From NCBI RefSeq assembly GCF_900100275.1, contig NZ_FNET01000002.1, positions 186,001 to 250,000 of the forward strand: a stretch of 64,000 bases of DNA, in the 5' to 3' direction. The stretch is from Lentzea albidocapillata subsp. violacea (GTDB taxonomy: Bacteria; Actinomycetota; Actinomycetes; Mycobacteriales; Pseudonocardiaceae). Numbering within the stretch: position 1 is the stretch's first letter; each line of letters opens with the position of its first letter. A program made the position numbers and the translations under genes. Positions 41,972-49,122 of the stretch are shown here, one piece after another. Under the pieces are notes generated by a model, which had not been told where the DNA came from, searched no databases, and saw nothing but the letters and a program-made list of their open reading frames with translations.

Positions 41972-43660
41972 ATGGGAATTTCAGAACAGCCTGCCCGCCT
42001 GGCGAGAAAACGTCGCGTGCGCGCTGGACTGGTGTCCGGAGGCGCGGTCGTCGCGCTGGTCACCATGCTCGCGGCCTGGCCCGGCACCGCCGCGCTCGCC
42101 AACGCGGCGGGCACGTACGTGCTGAAGAACGCCGGCAGCGGGCAGTGTCTCGACGCGGGGGCGAGCCCGTCGAGCGGCACGCAGCTCCGGCAGCAGGCGT
42201 GCGCCGGCCAGACGTGGGTGCTGACCGAGGTCAGCGGCGGGTTCCGGATCACCGCGGGCGACCTGTGCGTCGGCGTGCGCGACGCGTCGACCAGCGCGGG
42301 CAAGCCGATCCAGCTGGAGGCGTGCAACGGTGCCCGGAGCCAGGTCTGGGCGCTGACCGCGAGCGGGAGCAACCACCGCCTGGTCAACGCCAACGGCGGC
42401 AAGTGCATGAACGTCAAGGACAACGCCACGACCGCAGGAGCCTTGGTGCAGACCAACTCCTGCGATGGCGTGGCCACCAAGCAGTGGACTCTCGCACCGG
42501 CCGGTGGCGGGCCGACCAGCACCACAACCACAACCACCACGACAACAACAACGACCACCACAGGCGTGCCCCCGGCCGACGCGCTGTACGCGTCGCCGAC
42601 CGGTCGTGACGGCGCTTCCGGCACGCTCTCGGATCCGACGACGCTCACGTCCGCCCTCACGCGGGTGGCGGCGGGTGGCACGATCTTCCTGCGCGGCGGC
42701 ACGTACAGCTTCTCGCAGACCGTGACGATCCCGCCGACCAACAACGGCACGGCGAGCGCGCGCAAGAAGCTGACGGCCTACCAGGGCGAGAAGCCGGTGC
42801 TGAACTTCTCGGCGCAGGCCGAGGCCCCGGCGAACCGCGGTCTGGCCGTGAACGGCTCGTACTGGCACGTCCAGGGCGTCATCGTCGAACGGGCCGGCGA
42901 CAACGGAATCTTCGTGGGTGGCAGCAACAACATCTTCGAACGCACGATCACCCGCTTCAACCGCGACACCGGCCTGCAGCTCTCCCGGATGCTGTCGAGC
43001 ACGCCGAAGGAGCAGTGGCCCGCCAACAACCTCATCCTCGGCGCGGAGTCGCACGACAACGCCGACTCCGACGGGGAGGACGCCGACGGGTTCGCCGCCA
43101 AGCTGACCTCCGGCCCCGGCAACGTGTTCCGCTACTCGGTGGCGCACAACAACATCGACGACGGCTGGGACCTCTACACCAAGTCCGACACCGGCCCGAT
43201 CGGCGCCGTCACCATCGAGGACTCCCTGGCGTACGAGAACGGCACGCTGAGCAACGGCGGCCAGGCGGGCAACGGTGACCGCAACGGCTTCAAGCTCGGC
43301 GGCGAGGACATCGGCGTCAACCACGTCATCCGCCGCACCATCGCCTTCGACAACGGCAAGCACGGCTTCACCTACAACCGCAACCCCGGCACCATGACCG
43401 TGTCGAACAACCTCAGCATCGACAACGCCGAGCGCAACTTCTCCTTCGACGCGGGCAGTTCGGTCTTCCGCACCAACACGTCCTGCCGCAGCGGCAGTGG
43501 CAGCAACGACAAGACCGTCGGGAACGCCGACACCTCCAACCAGTTCTGGTTGGGCACCAACGGCTCCCGGTGCGGCTCCTACACCGGGGCGCTCGGCTGG
43601 TCATTCGCCTCCGACGGCAAGCTCGTCGTCACCCTCGGAGGCAGGCCCGTCGCCCTCTGA
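41972..43660 (+). CDS. Secreted CBM13 - polyThr linker - PL9-type pectate lyase
   Basis: 562 residues. Long basic signal region with the hydrophobic helix at about 22-38 and AxA site before residue 46. About 47-180 is a ricin-type CBM13 (CLDAGA, CVGVRD, CMNVKD and QxW motifs). An uninterrupted run of 14 Thr codons (42521-42562) forms the linker. About 205-562 is a parallel beta-helix starting ALYASPTGRDGASGTLSDPTTLTSAL and GGTIFLRGGTYSF, as in PL9 lyases, with an Asp-rich calcium site (ESHDNADSDGEDADGF) and Lys in NGFKLGGED, the likely Bronsted base. It should cleave pectate by beta-elimination. GGAG seven bases before the ATG. The 259 bases upstream hold no gene. Confidence 0.88.
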   Translation: MGISEQPARLARKRRVRAGLVSGGAVVALVTMLAAWPGTAALANAAGTYVLKNAGSGQCLDAGASPSSGTQLRQQACAGQTWVLTEVSGGFRITAGDLCVGVRDASTSAGKPIQLEACNGARSQVWALTASGSNHRLVNANGGKCMNVKDNATTAGALVQTNSCDGVATKQWTLAPAGGGPTSTTTTTTTTTTTTTTGVPPADALYASPTGRDGASGTLSDPTTLTSALTRVAAGGTIFLRGGTYSFSQTVTIPPTNNGTASARKKLTAYQGEKPVLNFSAQAEAPANRGLAVNGSYWHVQGVIVERAGDNGIFVGGSNNIFERTITRFNRDTGLQLSRMLSSTPKEQWPANNLILGAESHDNADSDGEDADGFAAKLTSGPGNVFRYSVAHNNIDDGWDLYTKSDTGPIGAVTIEDSLAYENGTLSNGGQAGNGDRNGFKLGGEDIGVNHVIRRTIAFDNGKHGFTYNRNPGTMTVSNNLSIDNAERNFSFDAGSSVFRTNTSCRSGSGSNDKTVGNADTSNQFWLGTNGSRCGSYTGALGWSFASDGKLVVTLGGRPVAL

Positions 43661-43673
43661 CCCACCCCGAACG

Positions 43674-43710
43674 AGGCCGGGTCCGCACGTCAGCCGTGCG
43701 GGCCCGGCCT
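43674..43710. terminator. Bidirectional terminator between PL9 and glycerate kinase
   Basis: AGGCCGGGTCCGCACG (43674-43689) pairs with CGTGCGGGCCCGGCCT (43695-43710), 16 positions with one G-U type mismatch, 5-base loop. One arm lies within the last codons of the opposing glycerate kinase gene. Confidence 0.8.
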
Positions 43711-44820
43711 GCGTTGGTCCGCCGCCGCGAGCCAGCCTCCCGCCGCGGCGAGCCAGCGGGCAGGCTCCCGCCGTGCCAGGCGGCCATCCCCCGCGAGTTC
43801 GGTGAGAGACGCGCACGCGACGCCGTCGGGCACCTCCGTGGCGCACGACCCGACGACCAACGCCACGTTGTCGAAACACGTCATGGCGTGGCCCACCACC
43901 TTGCCCGACCAGCTCTGCTCGTCGAGCCTGCCCTCCCCGGTGATCAGCAGATCGGCCCAGCGGAGTGCCGCGGGCAGTCCGGCGAGGTCCGCGACGAACC
44001 GCGCACCAGGCGTGAGACGTGCGCCCCAGGCCGTGGCCAGTCCGAACGCCGTCCCTCCCGCCGCACCGGTGCCGGGGGCGTCGCGGTCGCCGCCGAGCAC
44101 AGCGGCGAACCTGGCCAGGCCTGCTTCCAGCAGGACGACGTCGTCGGCGTCCGCGCCCTTTTGGGGAGCGAACCTGCGTGCGGCGCCGGTAGGGCCGAGC
44201 AACGGAGTGTCCACGTCCACCAGGCACACGACGTCGCCCGGCGGGACCAACGCGGACAGGTCCGCCGAGGCGATCGTGTTCAGGCCACCGCCGCCGGAGG
44301 CGATCGGGGTGCCCTCGGCGGTGCGGAACACCGCGCCGAGGGCGGTCAGCGCGCCTGCGCCGCCGTCGGTGGTGGCCGAACCTCCCAGCGCGGCGACGAT
44401 CCGCCGGGTGCCGGGGTGTTCGGCCGCGGCGCGCAGCAACTGCCCGAAGCCGAAGGTGCTCGCGGTCAGCGGAGCGCGTTGCGCGAGCAAGGGCAAGCCT
44501 GCCGCGGCCGCCGGCGGAGCGGGATGCGCGAGCAGGGGCAGGCCTGCCGCGGCGGCCAGTTCCACCACGGCCGTCCCGTCCCGTTTCAACGCCCAGTGGG
44601 CGTCGATCGCGCGGCCCACCGGATCGAGCACGCGGACCGGAACCAGTTCCGCGCCGGCGGTGGTGAGGGCGGCGAGCGTGCCCTCACCACCGTCCGCGAG
44701 CGGGAGGCACCGGAGTTCGTCGTGAGGCCGGACCGCACGCCAGCCGGCGGCGATGGCTTCAGCGGCTCCGGCGGCGTCGATGGTGCCCTTGAACGAGTCC
44801 GGGGCGATCAGGACGCGCAT
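43690..44820 (-). CDS. Glycerate kinase (GlxK/GarK type)
   Basis: 376 residues. MRVLIAPDSFKGTIDAAGAAEAIAAGWR, LPLADGGEGTL and ALGGSATTDGGAGAL are hallmarks of the glycerate kinase family; the C-terminal LLITGEGRLDEQSWSGKVVG is also conserved. It phosphorylates glycerate to feed glycolysis. A 45-bp tandem duplication (44481-44512 and 44526-44557) adds a second copy of AAAAGLPLLA after the normal one. Last gene of a four-gene operon; its start overlaps the preceding gene by 13 bases. As the pathway's end enzyme it suggests that a C3 acid is the breakdown product. Confidence 0.9.
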   Translation of the reverse strand: MRVLIAPDSFKGTIDAAGAAEAIAAGWRAVRPHDELRCLPLADGGEGTLAALTTAGAELVPVRVLDPVGRAIDAHWALKRDGTAVVELAAAAGLPLLAHPAPPAAAAGLPLLAQRAPLTASTFGFGQLLRAAAEHPGTRRIVAALGGSATTDGGAGALTALGAVFRTAEGTPIASGGGGLNTIASADLSALVPPGDVVCLVDVDTPLLGPTGAARRFAPQKGADADDVVLLEAGLARFAAVLGGDRDAPGTGAAGGTAFGLATAWGARLTPGARFVADLAGLPAALRWADLLITGEGRLDEQSWSGKVVGHAMTCFDNVALVVGSCATEVPDGVACASLTELAGDGRLARREPARWLAAAGGWLAAADQRRPGPHG

Positions 44821-45617
44821 GTCGCCGCGAAGCGTTCGGCGATCAGCGGCACCACCACGCCGGCCGGTCGCGCCCACAGGTCGGCGTTGAAGATCTCCAC
44901 CTCGACGTCGCCGGTGTAACCGGCTTTCGCCACGAGATCGGCGATGCGGCGGAAGTCGATGTGGCCGTCGCCCATCACACCGCGGGCGAGCAGCGTGTCG
45001 GCGGGCAGCGGGGTGATCCAGTCGCACACCTGGAACGACGCGATGCGCCCGGCCGCGCGGTCGATCTGGCGTTCCAGGTCCGGGTCCCACCACACGTGGA
45101 ACGTGTCCACGACGACGCCGACGACCTCGGGATCGAACCGCTCCGCCAGGTCGAGCGCCTGCCCGAGCGTCGACAGCACGCCCCGGTCCGCGCAGTAGAT
45201 CGGGTGCATCGGCTCCAACGCGAGCCGCACGGAGCGTTCCGCCGCGTAGGGCGCGAGTTCCCCCAGCACCTCGGCGACGACAGCCCGTGCTCCCGGCAGG
45301 TCACGCGACCCGTCCGGCAGGCCACCGACCACGAGCACCAGGCAGTCCGCGCCGAGTGCGGCGGTCTCGTCGATGGCACTCCGGTTGTCGGCGAGCACGG
45401 CCGCGCGGTCGGGCCCGGTGAAGAAACCACCGCGGCACAACGAGGACACCCGCAGCCCGGACTGCGCGATCAGCTCGGCGCCGCGTTCGACGCCCACCGC
45501 GGCAAGCGGCTCGCGCCATACCCCGATCGACTCGATGCCCGCGGCGACACACGCGTCGATCGCCTCGGGCAGGGTGCTGGAGTTGATGGTCTTCTGGTTG
45601 AGCGACAGGCGGTTCAT
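44808..45617 (-). CDS. Sugar phosphate isomerase/epimerase-like TIM barrel
   Basis: 269 residues of the AP endonuclease 2/xylose-isomerase-like fold: LALEPMHPIY (metal Glu), VVGVVVDTFHVWW (Asp/His), FQVCDWI and GDGHIDFRRIADLVAKAGYTGDVEVEIF (final Glu). Metal-dependent isomerase, epimerase or dehydratase. Overlaps both neighbours (four and 13 bases), so it is tightly coupled with the DUF993 protein and glycerate kinase. Confidence 0.85.
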   Translation of the reverse strand: MNRLSLNQKTINSSTLPEAIDACVAAGIESIGVWREPLAAVGVERGAELIAQSGLRVSSLCRGGFFTGPDRAAVLADNRSAIDETAALGADCLVLVVGGLPDGSRDLPGARAVVAEVLGELAPYAAERSVRLALEPMHPIYCADRGVLSTLGQALDLAERFDPEVVGVVVDTFHVWWDPDLERQIDRAAGRIASFQVCDWITPLPADTLLARGVMGDGHIDFRRIADLVAKAGYTGDVEVEIFNADLWARPAGVVVPLIAERFAATCAS

Positions 45618-46762
45618 CTCGCGACTCCGTGGACGTCGAGCAGCAGGTTCATCCGGTGCTCCGCGAGCGGCGGGTCTGGCAGCAACCCGGCGGCGTCGGC
45701 CAGCCGGAACGTCTCCACCAGGTGGGGCAGCGACCGTGCGCTCTGCAGGCCGCCGACCATCGAGAACCCCGGCTGCAGCCCGGAAAGCCAGGCGAGGAAG
45801 GCGATCCCGGTCTTGTAGTAGTACGTCGGGGCGCCGAACACGTGCCGCGCCAGGGGTACGGTCGGTTCGAACGCCTCGTCGTACGCGCTCAGGTCACCGG
45901 CGTCGAGCGCCCGCAGGGCCGCTGACGCCGCCGGCGCGATCGCCGCGAAGATGCCGAGCAGCGCGTCACTCGCCGCCTCGCCGTCACCCTTGATCAGCTC
46001 GGGGTAGTTGAAGTCGTCCCCGGTGTACAGCCGCACACCTTCGGGCAGACGCGCTCGCAACGCCTTTTCATGCTCGGCGTCGAGCAGCGACACCTTCACC
46101 CCGTCGACCCGCGACGCGTGCTCGTGCACCAGGTCCAGGAACGCCTCGGTCGCGACGGACAGGTCGGTGCTGCCCCAGTACCCCGTGAGCGCCGGGTCGA
46201 ACATCGAGCCGAGCCAGTGCAGGACCACCGGGCGCTCCGCCTGGGGCAGGAGCTTGTCGTACACGCGCCGGTAGTCGGCAGGCCCGGACGCCACGCGGGC
46301 CAGCTGCCTGCTGGCCATCACGATCACCTGCGCGCCGGCCTCCTGCACGACCTCGAGCTGCTCGGAGTAGCCGCGCAGGATGGAGTCCACATCGGACACG
46401 TCGGCGGTGAGGTGGTCGGTACCGGCACCGGCGGCGATCCGGCCGCCCGCCGCCACCGCCTCGGCCGAACTCCGGCGGATCAGCTGCTGTGTCGTGGCCC
46501 AGTCCAGGCCCATGCCGCGCTGCGCGGTGTCCATCGCCTCCGCGACCCCGAGGCCGTAGGACCACAGGTGCCTGCGGAACGCGAGCGTGCTGTCCCAGTC
46601 GACGACCGCCGGTTCGCCGGGGGCGTTGTTCCCCGACGGGTCCGCGACGACGTGCGCCGCCGCGAACGCCACGCGTGACCTGATGGGCGCCGAGGGCTTG
46701 CCCCACGGAGTCGGTTCACGCAGTACGTACGGCTCCTGCGAGCCGGGCAGGAGGATGCTCAT
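45614..46762 (-). CDS. DUF993, dihydrodipicolinate synthase-like TIM barrel
   Basis: 382 residues. Segments such as GMGLDWATTQQLIRRS, VIVMASRQLARVA, VVLHWLGSMFDP, LPEGVRLYTGDDFNYPELIKGDG and TYYYKTGIAFLAWLSGLQPGF are characteristic of DUF993 proteins, a class I aldolase-like fold distantly related to DapA. An aldol cleavage or dehydration step is plausible, but the Schiff-base Lys cannot be assigned safely (VKVSLLD and TGDD regions are candidates). Overlaps both flanking genes by four bases. Confidence 0.8.
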   Translation of the reverse strand: MSILLPGSQEPYVLREPTPWGKPSAPIRSRVAFAAAHVVADPSGNNAPGEPAVVDWDSTLAFRRHLWSYGLGVAEAMDTAQRGMGLDWATTQQLIRRSSAEAVAAGGRIAAGAGTDHLTADVSDVDSILRGYSEQLEVVQEAGAQVIVMASRQLARVASGPADYRRVYDKLLPQAERPVVLHWLGSMFDPALTGYWGSTDLSVATEAFLDLVHEHASRVDGVKVSLLDAEHEKALRARLPEGVRLYTGDDFNYPELIKGDGEAASDALLGIFAAIAPAASAALRALDAGDLSAYDEAFEPTVPLARHVFGAPTYYYKTGIAFLAWLSGLQPGFSMVGGLQSARSLPHLVETFRLADAAGLLPDPPLAEHRMNLLLDVHGVAR

Positions 46763-47910
46763 ACCGCCACGTCTCCCAGCACGATCCGCTTGCCCTCGTC
46801 CGACGACTTCAGACCGGCCTCGGCGAGCCTGATGCCGCGCACGCCCGCGAGGAAGTCGTACGGGTGCGGGGTGTCCGCGACGACGTGACGCACGAACTGC
46901 TCCCACTGCGCCTTGAAGCCGTTGTCGAACTCGCCGTTGTCCGGCACCTCCTGCCACTGGTCGCGGAACGACTGCGTCTCGCGCAGGTCGGGGTTCCACA
47001 CCGGCCGGGGCGTCACCTCACGCGGCTGGATCCGGCAGCCGTGCAGGCCCGCGACCGCGCTGCCGTGCGTGCCGTCGACCTGGAACTCCACCAGTTCGTC
47101 GCGGTGCACCCGGACGCACCACGACGAGTTCAGCTGGGCGATCACTCCCCCGGTGAGCTCGAAGATCGCGTACGCCGCGTCGTCTGCCGTGGCCTGGTAC
47201 TCGGCGCCCTTTTCGTCCCAGCGCGCCGGGATGTGCGTCGCGGTCCGCGCCGTCACCGCCTGCACGGCACCGAAGAGGTTCTCCAGCACGTAGTTCCAGT
47301 GGCAGAACATGTCCACGGTGATGCCGCCGCCGTCCTCGGCGCGGTAGTTCCAGCTCGGCCGCTGCGCGGGCTGCCAGTCGCCCTCGAACACCCAGTAGCC
47401 GAACTCGCCGCGCACGCTCAGGATCCGGCCGAAGAAGCCGCTGTCGACCAGCCTCTTCAGCTTCAGCAGACCCGGCAGGTAGAGCTTGTCGTGCACCACG
47501 CCGTTCTTCACCCCGGCCGCCGCCGCCCGGCGGGCCAGGTCCAGCGCGCCCTCGACCGACTCGGCGACCGGCTTCTCGGTGTAGATGTGCCGGCCGGCGT
47601 CGATCGCCTTGATGATCGACTTCTCGCGCACGGCGGTGAGCTGGGCGTCGAAGTACAGCGGGTACGCGTCGTCACCGAGCGCGGCGTCGAGGTCGGTCGT
47701 CCACTTCGTCAGGCCGTGGAGCTTCGCCATCTCGGCGAGCTTGTCCTCGTTGCGGCCGACGAGCAACGGATCGAGCTGCACGCGCGACCCGTCCGGCAGG
47801 AGCACTCCTCCCTGCTCACGGATCGCGAGCACCGACCGCAGCAGGTGCTGCCGGTAGCCCATCCTGCCGGTGACCCCGTTCATCACGACGCCGAGCGTGC
47901 GCACTGCCAT
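46759..47910 (-). CDS. Gfo/Idh/MocA-family dehydrogenase
   Basis: 383 residues. Rossmann start with GVVMNGVTGRMGYRQH, catalytic-site EKPVAESVEGALDLARRA and a C-terminal alpha/beta substrate domain. It oxidises or epimerises a sugar or cyclitol with NAD(P). ATG 47910 is chosen because AAGGAGG stands five bases upstream; an in-frame ATG 13 codons earlier is less likely. First gene of the operon with DUF993, TIM barrel and glycerate kinase, and preceded by two LacI-type operators. Confidence 0.88.
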   Translation of the reverse strand: MAVRTLGVVMNGVTGRMGYRQHLLRSVLAIREQGGVLLPDGSRVQLDPLLVGRNEDKLAEMAKLHGLTKWTTDLDAALGDDAYPLYFDAQLTAVREKSIIKAIDAGRHIYTEKPVAESVEGALDLARRAAAAGVKNGVVHDKLYLPGLLKLKRLVDSGFFGRILSVRGEFGYWVFEGDWQPAQRPSWNYRAEDGGGITVDMFCHWNYVLENLFGAVQAVTARTATHIPARWDEKGAEYQATADDAAYAIFELTGGVIAQLNSSWCVRVHRDELVEFQVDGTHGSAVAGLHGCRIQPREVTPRPVWNPDLRETQSFRDQWQEVPDNGEFDNGFKAQWEQFVRHVVADTPHPYDFLAGVRGIRLAEAGLKSSDEGKRIVLGDVAV

Positions 47911-47921
47911 CCTACCTCCTT

Positions 47922-47990
47922 GGAAAGCGTTTTCCGCGTTACCGTACACGGCTCGCTCCGACTGCCAACTATGATGGTAAGCGCTTTCCC
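47922..47990. promoter_or_regulatory. Two LacI-type operators controlling the Gfo/Idh operon
   Basis: GGAAAGCGTTTTCC (47922-47935) lies right at the ribosome binding site, and GGTAAGCGCTTTCCC (47976-47990) lies 66 bases before the start. The second is the exact reverse complement of the site at 18191-18205. Paired sites 54 bases apart fit repression by looping or double occupancy. Confidence 0.7.
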
Positions 47991-48052
47991 GCTACAGTCC
48001 GCAACGCCGGGGGCACGCGGGTCTGGACTCCTACCGTGCCCCTGGCCCTCGA

Positions 48053-49006
48053 TCAGGTGCCGTCGATCAGCCGGATGGCGAGATCGGGGTTGAACGTCCC
48101 GGCGGGCGTGTTCGGCGCGATGCCGCAGGGACCGTCCGAGACGCCGGGCGTCTTCACCCACAGCAGCATGTCGGCGCCACCGCCCCGCTGGGCGGTCACC
48201 CCGAGCTGGGCACCCGCCGGGTTGCACCAGCCGTCCGGGTCGGAGTTGCGCCCGTTGGCGTTGCGGCTGGTGTCGACCACGAACGGCTTCGCGGCGGGCA
48301 GGAAGCTGTTCACCGAGCCGGCGTAGGTGATCGACTGACTGGTCGTGTAGTAGTTCGACACGTTGACGGAGAACCCGCGGATGTTCGCCACGCCGGCCTC
48401 GTTCAGCCGGTACGCGATGGTCGACGGGGTGCCCCATCCGGCATTGCCCGCGTCGAGGTACGCGTAGGTGTTGGGCGCCTTGGCTTTGAACTGCTCGGTG
48501 GCGTACCTGAGCAGCCCGGCCATCTCGGTGCGCTGCGCCGCCGTCAGGCAGTTGTAGGCGGCGAGCGCGTCCGGTTCGATGATCACGACCGCCGGCTTGG
48601 TCCCGATCCCGGCCGCGAAGCCCGAGATCCAGGTCCGGTACGCGGACGCGCTGCCGGCGCCACCGCCGGAGTGGCCGCCGCAGGCGTCCCTGTTGGGGAT
48701 GTTGTACGCGACGAGCACGGGGAGCCTGTCCTGCCCGTCCGCCGCGCCCGCGTAGTTGGCGACGGTGGAACCGATGCTGGCGTCGTTGCCGAACCAGCGC
48801 GCGATCGGCTTGGAGCCGATCGAGGACTGGATCCGCGCGGACCTGGAGTCGTTCGGGTTGTTCCGGGCCCAGGTGGCGGGCGCGGAGTTGGGGTTGACGT
48901 AGAAACCACTGGTCAGGTCGAGCGGGTTGGCTGCTGTGGCAGGGGGTGTCGGAGACAGCAGCATGACCGCGCAGACCGCGACCGTCGAACGGGCAATCCA
49001 CCGCAC
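48053..49006 (-). CDS. Secreted GH6 cellulase (endoglucanase/cellobiohydrolase)
   Basis: 317 residues from a GTG with GGAG eight bases upstream. Signal peptide to about PPATA (residue 26). No carbohydrate-binding module; the catalytic domain starts directly with LDLTSGFYVNPNSAPATWARNN. GH6 marks: VLVAYNIPNRDACGGHSGGGAG (loop with the first catalytic Asp region), AVVIIEPDALAAYNCL (general acid Asp), YAYLDAGNAGW and MLLWVKTPGVSDGPC. It cuts beta-1,4-glucan with inversion. Downstream of the GH9 gene on the same strand (116-base gap), so the two cellulases may be one operon. Confidence 0.93.
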   Translation of the reverse strand: MRWIARSTVAVCAVMLLSPTPPATAANPLDLTSGFYVNPNSAPATWARNNPNDSRSARIQSSIGSKPIARWFGNDASIGSTVANYAGAADGQDRLPVLVAYNIPNRDACGGHSGGGAGSASAYRTWISGFAAGIGTKPAVVIIEPDALAAYNCLTAAQRTEMAGLLRYATEQFKAKAPNTYAYLDAGNAGWGTPSTIAYRLNEAGVANIRGFSVNVSNYYTTSQSITYAGSVNSFLPAAKPFVVDTSRNANGRNSDPDGWCNPAGAQLGVTAQRGGGADMLLWVKTPGVSDGPCGIAPNTPAGTFNPDLAIRLIDGT

Positions 49007-49122
49007 TGTGGATCTCCTCTCGATGGGACTGTTCGTACTTCCTTCCGCCCACCGCGGGCCCGCCCGCACGGCACTGTGCGAGCGGGGGCGGTGGGAGTTC
49101 TCGGGTGTTGGGGCAGGCGAGG

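Noticed and set aside
42521..42562. Poly-Thr codon run as a frameshift or phase-variation tract
   Set aside because: The codons are mixed ACN triplets, not a homopolymer; Thr/Ser/Pro linkers between CBM and catalytic domains are common in secreted actinobacterial enzymes.
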